A stretch of 64,000 nt of DNA from JBAXAM01 sp964213355 (GCA_964213355.1 CAXOVY010000030.1:124001-188000); one strand, 5' to 3'; counted from the stretch's first letter, positions 9,344 through 17,925 are shown. Numbers and translations are program-made. Notes: generated by a model from the letters alone, not told the origin.

Positions 9344-10828
9344 TTATTTAAACAGATCATCAAGAGTTACTGTACCCATAATCATTTTTTCTGAATAAAC
9401 CGACCTTTTTATATCACTAGCAGTTACCATTGACAAAATTATCTGTTTCTTTGTTTTAGTTTGCTCGCGATAAACATTAATTTTGTTTGACAAATTTTCA
9501 GCATAGTTTTTATCGATTAAAAAAGGCTTTTCTGAATATTTGATTTCACAAATCGAAATAGCTCCATCGCTACGATCAAATAACAAATCAATTTGGGCTC
9601 CTTTTTCCTTACCATATCGTTTAGGAATATATTTCCAAGAACCGCTCAAAGCATCTGTAGGAATATAAAGAGCTTTTTTTATTTGCCCCAAGTGCTTCCT
9701 GCAAACAGATTCAAAGGCATACCCCGACCAACTTTTCCATATAGGAGTATTAACTTTGGCTTGCCAGTAAGACAAATCAACCTCATCTTTTAATTGCCTA
9801 ACTATAGGTTTAACCCAGCTAAGATAAAACAAACAATATTCATCGATAACTTTATAGTATAGGCCCCTATCTGTGTGTCCTAGTGGAATAAAACTTCGAA
9901 TAAATCCTGCACGCTCTAAAGCCTCTAGTCTCTCCGTTAAAGTACCGCCAGAATCGGATAATTTAGTATTCTTATCTAAATAAGATCTTAAAACACCATC
10001 TCTTTTCATTGCAATCATATTGATTAATTCAATATAGGCAGGAGCATTATCAAACAGGGAAGAAAAAAGTTTCTCAAATTCATTCTGAAGTGAGCCACCC
10101 CTAGTGAAATACAGTTTAGATATATTTTGAACAACTGATAGCTCTTTTTGAATTTTTTCTAAATAATGCGGAACACCTCCAAACGCCATGTAAAGATTTA
10201 GTATTTGATGACAATTTAGTTTAATGCCAAGATATTCCAGAAAATCCTGACTTTCTTTCAAAGTAAAGGGATACAAAGGAATTTCAATAGTAATGCGATT
10301 ATGTAAGCCTCCTTTACTATTAATAATATTCTTTATCATCCATGATGCTGCTGATCCACACACAGTAAGAATAATTTTTTTATTTTTAGACCAAATCGCA
10401 TTCCAATAATAGTCTAATGCTGCTAGAAAGCCAGAGCGTTTGGTAGCTAACCATGGTAATTCATCAAAAAATATAACTATTTTTTTATTTTTTTTTGAAA
10501 ACTTTTCAATATTGTTCGTTAGTAATTCAAAAGCATTCATCCAATTTGTCGATGACTTAACTTGGATACCCACATCTTCAAAAAAGGTTTTAATAATGGA
10601 TTGTGTAAAAACATCTAGCTGCGCCTGCATATCACCCTGATATTTACCAGTAACATGAAACAACAAGCATTTTTCCTTCAAAAAAAACTGATGAACAAGA
10701 TAGGTTTTTCCTACCCTACGCCTTCCGTATACAGCAACAAATTCTGCTTTGATAGAATTGAAAGCTTTCTTCAGCAGCAATTGCTCTTCTTTTCGACCAA
10801 TGATAATTTCGCCCATTATACAGTACAC
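9344..10828 (-). CDS. ATPase of the archaeal-type AAA/DUF234 family with nuclease-like C-terminus
   Basis: The 494-residue protein has a P-loop GRRRVGKTYL near residue 36 and a Walker B segment IVIFFDELPWLA near residue 120, characteristic of this family. The C-terminal domain (from about residue 370) has the pattern QIDLLFDRS followed by ICEIKYS, a D...ExK arrangement as in PD-(D/E)xK nucleases. The natural start is probably the internal Met at residue 5 (MGEIIIGRKEEQ, position 10816). Function is unknown; family members are often strain-variable. Confidence 0.8.
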   Translation of the reverse strand: MYCIMGEIIIGRKEEQLLLKKAFNSIKAEFVAVYGRRRVGKTYLVHQFFLKEKCLLFHVTGKYQGDMQAQLDVFTQSIIKTFFEDVGIQVKSSTNWMNAFELLTNNIEKFSKKNKKIVIFFDELPWLATKRSGFLAALDYYWNAIWSKNKKIILTVCGSAASWMIKNIINSKGGLHNRITIEIPLYPFTLKESQDFLEYLGIKLNCHQILNLYMAFGGVPHYLEKIQKELSVVQNISKLYFTRGGSLQNEFEKLFSSLFDNAPAYIELINMIAMKRDGVLRSYLDKNTKLSDSGGTLTERLEALERAGFIRSFIPLGHTDRGLYYKVIDEYCLFYLSWVKPIVRQLKDEVDLSYWQAKVNTPIWKSWSGYAFESVCRKHLGQIKKALYIPTDALSGSWKYIPKRYGKEKGAQIDLLFDRSDGAISICEIKYSEKPFLIDKNYAENLSNKINVYREQTKTKKQIILSMVTASDIKRSVYSEKMIMGTVTLDDLFK

Positions 10829-10956
10829 CTGTTCAATTAATGTATCGCATCAATTATAGCCGAAACATAACAAAAAAACAAGTTATCTGGCTAAATATAA
10901 CTAAGGTAAATTCAGCCAGTGCCAATTTTTACAATTTCTAGCCATTGGGTTTTTGG

Positions 10957-11247
10957 CTATATAATTTCAGATTTTTCATTAATTATTTTTTGAAAACTAT
11001 CTGGAATCGCCTGCCAATCTAGTATATCCACACGAAATGGCAAATCGGATTCAGCAAATTCCTCTTCAAGCGCATACAGAATTTTTTTATCGATAATTTT
11101 TTCGCTCATAATAACCAAATCTAGATCAGAATATGTTTTAGCCTTACCGGTTATGCGCGAACCAAAAGATCGAACTTCATATCCAGATACATACTTCTTC
11201 AATATGCGCTTAATAATTAGCAAATACTTCGGTGCAATATCAATCAT
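10957..11247 (-). CDS. mntA: MNT-type nucleotidyltransferase, antitoxin of a HEPN/MNT pair
   Basis: This 96-residue protein is a minimal nucleotidyltransferase. The signature GSRITGKAKTYSDLDLVI contains the GSx10DxD pattern needed for metal and nucleotide binding. In the family, MntA-type proteins neutralise their HEPN partner by adding AMP units to a tyrosine next to the RNase motif. It overlaps the 3' end of the HEPN gene by 8 bp, so the two are translationally coupled. The gene order, HEPN first and MNT second, is a common arrangement. Confidence 0.85.
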   Translation of the reverse strand: MIDIAPKYLLIIKRILKKYVSGYEVRSFGSRITGKAKTYSDLDLVIMSEKIIDKKILYALEEEFAESDLPFRVDILDWQAIPDSFQKIINEKSEII

Positions 11248-11659
11248 TTTTGGACTCTAGCACTTGCAGCAAGGCTTTGGCATCGCTAACAAAACGCAAG
11301 GAGGTAAGATAAATATTTTGAGCGGTTTCCATGTTATAAGCATGAGAGGTCTCATTACGGGCTTTGTGATAAAAAAACCAATCTTCAACATTGTTAATCA
11401 ATCTACTCTCAGCTGCCAATCTAAAAAGTTCCTTACGCGACATCCCATCAATTGCCGCATCGTTAATATTTATCTCTAACCAACGCCTTATAAATTTCCA
11501 GCAAATCTCATAAGTAAATTCAAAATTCTGAATTACACCAGCACGCACTACTTCTTCTTGGTCAGAGCCAGCTTGATCTTTTGTCTGTGCGGAAGACACC
11601 CTTATAGCTCTTTCTAATGAAGCAACTGCTTTTCTTAAGCTGGTCAAATCTAGTATCAT
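11240..11659 (-). CDS. hepT: HepT-like HEPN protein (HI0074 family), toxin partner of MntA
   Basis: The 139-residue all-helical protein carries the RX4HXY motif as RNETSHAY near residue 104, the RNase active site of HepT toxins and the site of AMP modification. An upstream segment FEFTYEICWKFIRRW is typical of the HI0074 (nucleotidyltransferase substrate-binding) group. It is followed directly by the MNT gene. Assignment as an active toxin is inference from the intact motif; these proteins were earlier described as substrate-binding subunits of a nucleotidyltransferase. Confidence 0.85.
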   Translation of the reverse strand: MILDLTSLRKAVASLERAIRVSSAQTKDQAGSDQEEVVRAGVIQNFEFTYEICWKFIRRWLEININDAAIDGMSRKELFRLAAESRLINNVEDWFFYHKARNETSHAYNMETAQNIYLTSLRFVSDAKALLQVLESKND

Positions 11660-11729
11660 TTTATCAACCCAATTGGCTAATCCTCTACCAAGGCATTATA
11701 TACATAGACTGAAATCTATCAACAAATAT

Positions 11730-13577
11730 TCAATTAAAACCTGCTTGCATATATTCAGGCACAATCTGCAATAGTATTTTCTTGAATTCTTCCTCACTCT
11801 CATAAGCAGCACACATTTCATTAAAACTTGTAATATATGTAAATATTTTTTCCCACTCCAATGTTTGATATTTTGCTTGTCTGATTTTGATATGAGTTGT
11901 TGGAAACAATTCCTCGGAACTGTAAAACAACTCCTCATACAGTTTTTCGCCAGGACGCAAACCAGTATAAACAATGTTTATATCTTCCCCTAGTTTTTTT
12001 CCAGAAAGATAAATCATCTGCTCAGCCAAGGTTTTAATTTTAATTGGTTCACCCATATCAAGTACAAATATTTCACCATTCTTTCCCAAAACTACTGCTT
12101 GTAATATTAGCTGTGTTGCTTCGGGTATTGTCATAAAATAACGAGTTACTTCGGGGTGAGTAACTGTTAAATCTTTGCCTGCTACTAGCTGCTCTTTGAA
12201 TAATGGTATAACACTTCCAGCAGAATTTAGAACATTACCAAACCGCACCGTAATAAAATGCGTAGTCGCACGACTGTTGAAATTTTGACAAATAATTTCT
12301 GCTGCACGCTTGGTTGCACCCATGGTATTTGTTGGGTTAACCGCCTTGTCAGTTGAGATTAAAACAAAAGTTGCAACTTTATTATCACACGCTACACTCG
12401 CAATATTATATGTCCCCAAAACATTATTACGTATAGCTGCTCGCACTTGGTATTCTAAAAGTGGTACATGTTTATAAGCGGCCGCATGAAAAATGATTTC
12501 TGGCATATGCTTTTTAACCGCATTTTTCACTGCAACCAAGTCAGTAACATCAACTAAGTAAGTAGCTAAATGTAGGTACGGAAATTTTTCCCGCAATTCT
12601 TTGTCAATTGAGTATAAATTGAACTCGCTGTTATCGACAACAACCAATAAGCCTGGCGATAGACTTGAAATCTGCCGACACAACTCCGAACCAATTGAAC
12701 CGCCACCACCGCTAACAAGAATCCTTTTACCATTTATTGTCTTAGCTATCTCCTGCCAATCCAATGTTACCTGCTCACGCCCCAATAAATCCTCAACTGA
12801 AACCTCACGCAAAGTATTTATTGTTGCACTCCCGGTAACAAGATCGCTCAAACGCGGCACAATACGAAATTCAATTTCAGCTTGTTTACAACAGTCGATT
12901 ATTCCGCGAATAATGTCGGCTTTTGCAGAAGGCATAGCGATAACAACCAATTCAATACCATATTGAGCAATAAAATCGGAAATTTTATCTAAACCACCAA
13001 CAATTCTCACCCCATGCAGCTCACAACCAATTTTTGCCAAATCATCATCGGCTATCGCAACCACATTATAAGCATAAGCAGTATCGCTTTTTGCAAACTC
13101 ACGTAGCAGTAAATCAGCTGCTTGTCCTGCGCCTATCATTAATACGTGCTTTCCTTCTCGAAGACTCCTATGATAGTGATGCGTAAACCAACGATAAAAA
13201 AATCTCGTACCACTCAATAAACTTACTAGCAGCCACGTATAAATAGGCATAATCGAACGTGGAATTTGAAAGTGAACAAAAAACAACACAATCACAGAAA
13301 GAGCAACACCAACTAAAACTGCTTTTAAAATACGGATCAAATCTGGTAATGACGCAAAACCCCAAATACCTCGATAGAGACCGAAAAACCAAAAAGATAA
13401 AAATTGAATACCTATCAAAAAAGGCAATAAATAAGAGGCATGCAAAAATTCATTATGCGGAATTAACCCGATATTAAAACGCAGCCAATAGGCGCCGTAC
13501 CAAGCTATTGGTATGGCAAATAAATCTGCCAACAAAGCTATATAGCGACCTTTTAAAAATACAAATGTTTTTTTCAT
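11730..13577 (-). CDS. Membrane-bound UDP-sugar 4,6-dehydratase/epimerase of the WbpM/CapD family
   Basis: The 615-residue protein has about four transmembrane segments in the first 120 residues, a first nucleotide-binding region (VLMIGAGQAADLLLREF near residue 145), and a second Rossmann domain starting ILVSGGGGSIGSELCRQI near residue 290. The catalytic region reads STDKAVNPTNTMGATKRAAE, with Met in place of the usual Tyr of short-chain dehydrogenases, as in WbpM-type dehydratases. WbpM makes UDP-4-keto-6-deoxy-GlcNAc for QuiNAc or FucNAc. The gene belongs functionally to the glycan locus but is separated from it by HipBA and the IS5-type element, which may have been inserted between them. 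Confidence 0.88.
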   Translation of the reverse strand: MKKTFVFLKGRYIALLADLFAIPIAWYGAYWLRFNIGLIPHNEFLHASYLLPFLIGIQFLSFWFFGLYRGIWGFASLPDLIRILKAVLVGVALSVIVLFFVHFQIPRSIMPIYTWLLVSLLSGTRFFYRWFTHHYHRSLREGKHVLMIGAGQAADLLLREFAKSDTAYAYNVVAIADDDLAKIGCELHGVRIVGGLDKISDFIAQYGIELVVIAMPSAKADIIRGIIDCCKQAEIEFRIVPRLSDLVTGSATINTLREVSVEDLLGREQVTLDWQEIAKTINGKRILVSGGGGSIGSELCRQISSLSPGLLVVVDNSEFNLYSIDKELREKFPYLHLATYLVDVTDLVAVKNAVKKHMPEIIFHAAAYKHVPLLEYQVRAAIRNNVLGTYNIASVACDNKVATFVLISTDKAVNPTNTMGATKRAAEIICQNFNSRATTHFITVRFGNVLNSAGSVIPLFKEQLVAGKDLTVTHPEVTRYFMTIPEATQLILQAVVLGKNGEIFVLDMGEPIKIKTLAEQMIYLSGKKLGEDINIVYTGLRPGEKLYEELFYSSEELFPTTHIKIRQAKYQTLEWEKIFTYITSFNEMCAAYESEEEFKKILLQIVPEYMQAGFN

Positions 13578-13629
13578 ATAGAATTCTTACCGCTTACCTC
13601 AAATCTTGCCAAAATAACTGGAGTGATTG

Positions 13630-14826
13630 TCATATGACTCCTTTAAGCTCAGTTTTAATCATTTTTAAAGACATAGAGGTCACGCCGGATATTTTTGCAA
13701 ATTCATCCCATTTTGAAACTTTTGAAACTGCTGATTTTATCTCATCAATAATTTGCATGGATTTTTGTTTTTTAATACCACTAATTTCTGCAAGTTTTAA
13801 TAAATGAGAAACATTTGGACTTTTCCCTTCTCCCATAATCATTGTGCAATGCTCACCATTTGGTCCTGATGAAAACGTTAAGTCATAAGCTAGTGAAACT
13901 CGCCATACGCCCTTTTCATCCATTAAAAAAGAAAAATTTTTTGCATGATCATCTCGATTATGAGACAAAACATTAAAAACTGAAGATCTGAATTGCTTCT
14001 CAGCTTCTCCGATGTCTTTAGTGAGCCATATAGTTGCTTTCATGACCGTTTTATAATCAAGACTTGGGAATCGATAATCAGCATGAAGCAAACCGCTTAT
14101 AGTATGCATGTGCACACGTTTATTATTTACGCGATCAAATCGTTTCACGCCAAAATACCCAGGACCTTTCTTGGATTGAAATATCTTAGCTTCTGGAATG
14201 TAAAGATTGGCTGCTTTTGCCATTAAGTGATAAGCATACTCAATTGGTCCGATATCTGTTGGGTCTAAAGATGAGCAAAATTTAATGATCCAATCCTCTC
14301 CATCTATCTTTGTAAGAATTTTAGGACACGCACCAGCGGATGAACCGTTCATAGCTAGTAAATCATCGACAAACTTATCATTATTGTTTTCTTGAAACTG
14401 CTTAATTTCGTCAGCGATCTCATCCAAATCCCTGCGCGCGCGCGTTGCAGTTGCGTCTATTTCTGGCTCATACACTAAAGCTCCCATACCAGAGCTCCCA
14501 ACATGGCATAATCTATCCAATGGTGAAAGATCATTCGAGTTGAGGCTTAATGTCATTAGCTTACGATCAAAAAGTAGTCTTCCCCACCCGTCTGGCAAAC
14601 TGTCGTTAAAAACACCGAACAAACCATCAAAAATACGATCTTCACATACTATTACACCTGTTTTTAATGGTAATTTTAATGGAGATACCTCTAGTCCGGT
14701 TTTTATAAATTCAGGATCATACTCAAAAAATACTTTACGATTTTTTAAGACAAGGCGCCCTAAGTAAAGCTTTTCTGTTCCTCTGATAAAATAAACATGA
14801 ATGGCTGGTGTGTTTTTAAAAGTCAC
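13630..14826 (-). CDS. hipA: HipA-type serine/threonine kinase toxin
   Basis: HipA kinases phosphorylate translation factors such as glutamyl-tRNA synthetase and cause growth arrest. The 398-residue protein has the HipA N-terminal domain, the SSAGACPKIL glycine-rich loop region and the catalytic segment HNRDDHAKNFSFLMD containing the proton-acceptor Asp and metal-binding Asn. It begins at the stop of hipB with an ATGA overlap (14823-14826), so the pair is coupled. The short regulator is encoded first, as in HipBA operons. Confidence 0.88.
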   Translation of the reverse strand: MTFKNTPAIHVYFIRGTEKLYLGRLVLKNRKVFFEYDPEFIKTGLEVSPLKLPLKTGVIVCEDRIFDGLFGVFNDSLPDGWGRLLFDRKLMTLSLNSNDLSPLDRLCHVGSSGMGALVYEPEIDATATRARRDLDEIADEIKQFQENNNDKFVDDLLAMNGSSAGACPKILTKIDGEDWIIKFCSSLDPTDIGPIEYAYHLMAKAANLYIPEAKIFQSKKGPGYFGVKRFDRVNNKRVHMHTISGLLHADYRFPSLDYKTVMKATIWLTKDIGEAEKQFRSSVFNVLSHNRDDHAKNFSFLMDEKGVWRVSLAYDLTFSSGPNGEHCTMIMGEGKSPNVSHLLKLAEISGIKKQKSMQIIDEIKSAVSKVSKWDEFAKISGVTSMSLKMIKTELKGVI

Positions 14827-15128
14827 TCCCGCCCTCTTTTGCGTGTTTTATTTTCAATAATATCATCAAGCGACGCTAAATTCTCCAGGGCAGTTACTTT
14901 AAACAGATTCTTGAACTCTTCGAGCGAGTCCAATACTAATGCAACTTTAAGCAACGACTCAAGTGAAATCTTCCCGGTTCTCTCAAATTTTTTAATTACC
15001 CCAAAACTCACTCCTGATCGCTCAGATAAGGTTTTTTGGCTTAAATTCAGTGACAATCTTTTTTCTTGCATTTGGTGAGAGATATGTTGCGCTACTTCGT
15101 GTGGTGTTAGCATTAGTAAAGATATCAT
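14823..15128 (-). CDS. hipB: HipB-type HTH antitoxin and repressor
   Basis: The 101-residue protein has a Cro/CI-type helix-turn-helix near residues 25-50 (LSLNLSQKTLSERSGVSFGV), then IKKFERTGKISLESLLKVA. It should bind and silence the kinase and repress the operon. The start at 15128 is preceded by AGAGGA six or so bases upstream; an internal Met at residue 6 is an alternative. The ribosome site overlaps one arm of the operator-like inverted repeat at 15131-15165. Confidence 0.88.
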   Translation of the reverse strand: MISLLMLTPHEVAQHISHQMQEKRLSLNLSQKTLSERSGVSFGVIKKFERTGKISLESLLKVALVLDSLEEFKNLFKVTALENLASLDDIIENKTRKRGRE

Positions 15129-15130
15129 AG

Positions 15131-15165
15131 TATCCTCTATATAGAATTATATTACATACGGGATA
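15131..15165. promoter_or_regulatory. Operator-like inverted repeat and promoter region of hipBA
   Basis: TATCC at 15131-15135 and GGATA at 15161-15165 form the inner ends of an imperfect inverted repeat (8 of 11 positions including outer bases), separated by 25 bp. The half-sites equal those of the E. coli HipB operator, TATCC-N8-GGATA, but the spacing differs. Two TATAAT-like boxes on the minus strand lie in and near the spacer. Binding is inference. Confidence 0.4.
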
Positions 15166-15300
15166 TTATAGTAGTTTTTATAAACAGTCCAGATACAATA
15201 GACTTCTTTCAAAACTTTGATTTTTTAGTTTTGTAAATCTTGCGCAAATGAATTAGCCAGTTGTTTATTTTAAACTGAACCTAAACCTAAACCTTTTTTC

Positions 15301-15374
15301 GGTAGGCGCAGGCTTCAGCCTGCGTTTTTAGTATTGCTCCAAACTCAACACGCAAGCTAAAGCTTGCGCCTACC
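15301..15374. repeat. REP-like double hairpin inside the IS5-type element
   Basis: The ends GGTAGGCGCA (15301-15310) and TGCGCCTACC (15365-15374) are exact inverted repeats. Inside are two smaller palindromes: CGCAGGCTTCAGCCTGCG and CGCAAGCTAAAGCTTGCG. The block is GC-rich in AT-rich surroundings. This is the architecture of REP or small MITE-like repeats. It lies between the transposase stop codon and the left terminal repeat, so it has either been carried by the element or inserted into it. A terminator role for the transposase mRNA is also possible. Confidence 0.75.
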
Positions 15375-15391
15375 AATATTTTAGGCTTCTT

Positions 15392-15757
15392 TTAAAACCC
15401 TTGCTGTACCAATTCATAGTTATAAATCCCCGCAATTAGATTGAACCTAAGACCAAATCGCTTTCGTCGATTACGATATTTATCAGCAATAATTTTAAAT
15501 CGCTTAAGCATACCAATAACATTTTCGTTTAGAACCCGTTGACTCGATAACTTTTTATTCTCGCTTTTATCCTTAAAAGTTAACGGATGTTTCTTAGTTT
15601 TTTTCTTCGGCAACCTACTGTTAACATGTATTTTATTTAATCCCTGATAGCCAGTGTCTGTAAGAACTTCTGTGTTTGTTAAAAATCTGACTCCTGATTC
15701 TTTGAACAGTCGAAAATCATGGCGTTTACCATTGCTAAAATTAGTACAAATCACCAC
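15392..15757 (-). CDS. IS5-family transposase, OrfB (C-terminal DDE part)
   Basis: This frame encodes the C-terminal half of the DDE transposase. It contains the second catalytic Asp in LTDTGYQGL and the Glu region NENVIGMLKRFKI followed by the basic RNRRKRFGLRF. The frame extends upstream of the first ATG to the slippery site, where it reads KKKQRYFYSGKKKRHT, matching the uninterrupted family sequence. It is therefore most likely made only as the C-terminal part of an OrfAB fusion of about 280 residues by -1 frameshifting. Confidence 0.85.
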   Translation of the reverse strand: MVICTNFSNGKRHDFRLFKESGVRFLTNTEVLTDTGYQGLNKIHVNSRLPKKKTKKHPLTFKDKSENKKLSSQRVLNENVIGMLKRFKIIADKYRNRRKRFGLRFNLIAGIYNYELVQQGF

Positions 15758-15789
15758 CTGACTAACTTTGCTTACTACTATCTGACTCT

Positions 15790-16230
15790 TTATAGTATGT
15801 CTTTTCTTTTTTCCTGAGTAAAAATACCGTTGTTTTTTTTAGGCCTTTGGATTGGTGTTTCGCTAGCATCGACTAAAACAACCTCATATTCCATATCGCT
15901 TTTTAGCAAAGCCTTGCGCCCAGGTAAACTAAAAGCTCTACTTTTTATAAGAGTATCTTCAACCCATCTGATTATTTTATACGCATTACTCTCGCTTAAA
16001 TCATAGCTCTTGCTGATATGAAAATAGGTTCTATATTCCCTTAAATATTCCAAAGTCATCAACAGCATATCTTCTATACATAGCTTGTTCGGTCGTCCTC
16101 CCAATGATTTCTTTTGTTTATGAGCGTTTTGAAGTAAACCAACCATCTTTATAAATGTAGGTTTCTTAACTCCAGTTAACCTTCTAAACTTCGGTAACGG
16201 TAGTTCTGCAATTGATTCCCATTTCATCAT
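15790..16230 (-). CDS. IS5-family transposase, OrfA (N-terminal part)
   Basis: The 146-residue frame has the helix-turn-helix region typical of the IS427 group (GGRPNKLCIEDMLLMTLEYL) and the first catalytic Asp in VLVDASETPIQRPKK. After PKKNN it departs from the family sequence and stops, whereas the -1 frame continues the normal protein. It is preceded by a strong GGGGGG ribosome site next to ATG at 16230. The fusion with OrfB would be the active transposase. Confidence 0.85.
   Translation of the reverse strand: MMKWESIAELPLPKFRRLTGVKKPTFIKMVGLLQNAHKQKKSLGGRPNKLCIEDMLLMTLEYLREYRTYFHISKSYDLSESNAYKIIRWVEDTLIKSRAFSLPGRKALLKSDMEYEVVLVDASETPIQRPKKNNGIFTQEKRKDIL
15832..15838 (-). promoter_or_regulatory. 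Programmed -1 frameshift heptamer A AAA AAC
   Basis: On the minus strand an A8 run (15833-15840) followed by C forms A AAA AAC, positioned exactly so that AAA and AAC are zero-frame codons of OrfA. A one-base backward slip here joins OrfA to OrfB and restores the family-conserved sequence PKKKQRYFYSG. This heptamer is a standard slippery site in insertion sequences. A stimulatory hairpin was not evaluated. Confidence 0.8.
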
Positions 16231-16366
16231 TCCCCCCTTTCTTGTACTTAGACATGTATATTTTGCTACGAAAAATGGGGTTTTGAAAGAAGTCTAATGA
16301 TGTAATACGTTTTTTTAAAAAAATCAACAGCTCTCTCCCTAGTTAAACGAGGCTTTGTTGAACCAC

Positions 16367-17104
16367 TTAATTAATACCGCGTGAAGTAACTATTTCACTT
16401 GCGCCTGGCGGAGGATATGGCTCTAAAGCACTTTGCCGTAAACTAACCACTTTGATCTTCGGATCAATATTTAACTTGCTTAAAATACCATACACTCCCT
16501 GCAAAGCTGACTGGCGGGAAAAAATAGTTAGCGCTGTCAACACTAATAACTTCATATCCAACAAACAAGATTGATTATTTATATAAATTAAACCCAACCT
16601 ACTTTTCCAAGGCCTAATTAGTTGGTTATAATCCAAATCCGGATCTTTACTATCTTTTAAAATATCGTTCTCATCGGCAAAAACAATCGAGGCGAAATCA
16701 GTAATACCAGGCTTAACTGTTAGTAATCTCTTTTCCTCACCAGTATATAGATCAGTTCCACCTCTTTTTACATTTGGTCTAGGCCCAACCAAACTCATAT
16801 TACCAATTAAAACATTCCAAAGCTGCACTACCTCATCCAATTTATACTTTCTAATAAACTTTCCTATCATAGTTATGCGCGGATCTTTTGCTGAAGTAGA
16901 ACTAACACAAGATTTATCAGCATTAATAACCATTGATCTCAATTTGACCATATTAAACAAACATCCATTCTTACCAACACGCTTTGATATATATAGCGGC
17001 ACATGAAAATCACCTATCCAAACAATTAACATGACTAACAAGATAATAGGACTAAACAAAAGCAGGAAAACAAATGAACACACTAAGTCAATAAATCTTT
17101 TCAT
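16367..17104 (-). CDS. Initiating sugar-1-phosphate transferase (WcaJ/PglC-type)
   Basis: This monotopic membrane enzyme transfers a sugar-phosphate to undecaprenyl phosphate and starts assembly of the repeat unit. The 245-residue protein has one N-terminal hydrophobic segment (residues 8-30), and then the conserved catalytic core: KRVGKNGCLFNMVKLRSM, DPRITMIGKFIRKYKLDE and GNMSLVGPRPNV. There is no second large membrane domain, so it is the short PglC-like form. It is the last gene of the long minus-strand glycan locus. A C-terminal tail of about 40 residues beyond the core is unusual. Confidence 0.88.
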   Translation of the reverse strand: MKRFIDLVCSFVFLLLFSPIILLVMLIVWIGDFHVPLYISKRVGKNGCLFNMVKLRSMVINADKSCVSSTSAKDPRITMIGKFIRKYKLDEVVQLWNVLIGNMSLVGPRPNVKRGGTDLYTGEEKRLLTVKPGITDFASIVFADENDILKDSKDPDLDYNQLIRPWKSRLGLIYINNQSCLLDMKLLVLTALTIFSRQSALQGVYGILSKLNIDPKIKVVSLRQSALEPYPPPGASEIVTSRGIN

Positions 17105-17148
17105 AAAAACACTTCTCGCTAATATTTTTACACACCCATAAAAAAACT

Positions 17149-17901
17149 CTAATCGATCACCGCAAAACCAATATAAGGATCAAAATCCACTCTTTCAATT
17201 TTTAATTTGCCAATCCCCAATGTCTCTAAAAGTGCTATGGTTTCACCTGGCCAAATAGGATTATCCAGTTCGTCGAAGGCAATAATAGAACCTTTTGGCA
17301 TTCTAGGAACAAAATATTCAAGAGCAACCTTAGTAGGAGCATACAGATCCATATCGAGAAAGAGCAAACTTATAACAAGATGTTTATTTTTCTCCATGAA
17401 CTCTGGTATCGTTTTTGCAACATCTCCTTTAATTAATTGAACTTTATTTACGTGCCCAAGAAATCTGTTTGAATCATATATTTTGCACAGTTCTGTCAAC
17501 TCATCATAACAACCTGAAGATAGTTGACCTTTTTCTGGTTTCATTACCTCATTCTGGTCTTTCTCCTCTACATCAACAAACCCAGCAAAACTATCAAATC
17601 CGTATATTCTTCTTGTTATATTTGTTGGTTCCAACACAGCACTAATATTTGCCCACGACATAAGGCCAAAACCTTTATATACACCACATTCAACAATTGA
17701 TCCTTTTATAGATACAATCTTTTTAAATATTTCATATAATGCAAGCAACCTCGTCAATTTTTGTCTTTTTATATATTTTGGGAAATTTTCTAGTTTATCT
17801 TCAACACTATCTGAAGACTGAAGAAAAATTTTTTCGATTCTTTTGCCTACATTTTTCTCTAGTTCTGTTCTAAAACCAGCTTCTGGTGTAACTTGTTTCA
17901 T
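17149..17901 (-). CDS. TylF/MycF-type sugar O-methyltransferase
   Basis: The 250-residue protein has the TylF-family pattern: an SAM-binding start SIVECGVYKGFGLMSW near residue 70, YGFDSFAGF, the acidic LFLDMDLYAPTKVAL and the closing IAFDELDNPIWPGET. TylF enzymes are metal-dependent and methylate a sugar hydroxyl group. It lies 24 bp downstream of the transketolase C-terminal subunit and probably modifies the same sugar. Donor-level or glycan-level methylation cannot be told. Confidence 0.8.
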   Translation of the reverse strand: MKQVTPEAGFRTELEKNVGKRIEKIFLQSSDSVEDKLENFPKYIKRQKLTRLLALYEIFKKIVSIKGSIVECGVYKGFGLMSWANISAVLEPTNITRRIYGFDSFAGFVDVEEKDQNEVMKPEKGQLSSGCYDELTELCKIYDSNRFLGHVNKVQLIKGDVAKTIPEFMEKNKHLVISLLFLDMDLYAPTKVALEYFVPRMPKGSIIAFDELDNPIWPGETIALLETLGIGKLKIERVDFDPYIGFAVID

Positions 17902-17925
17902 TCTTTTTTCCTCTTGCTTAAATTG

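Larger units (their letters stand above)
15201..16294 (-). mobile_element. IS5-family insertion sequence (IS427-like), complete
   Basis: Perfect 15-bp terminal inverted repeats GACTTCTTTCAAAAC lie at 15201-15215 and 16280-16294. TA flanks both sides (15199-15200 and 16295-16296), consistent with a TA target duplication. Inside are two overlapping transposase frames joined by a -1 frameshift site. The element is 1094 bp. About 190 bp separate the transposase stop from the left end; this spacer includes a REP-like hairpin pair at 15301-15374. It sits between hipB and the sugar transferase gene. Confidence 0.92.

Noticed and set aside
11696..11974. 92-codon minus-strand open frame at the end of the WbpM/CapD-like gene
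   Set aside because: It is another frame of the same strand within and beyond the dehydratase gene, rich in Cys and basic residues as expected from a shadow frame.
15201..15300. Possible separate gene or tRNA in the left spacer of the IS5-type element
   Set aside because: No frame or cloverleaf could be found; the stretch is AT-rich spacer ending in the REP-like block.
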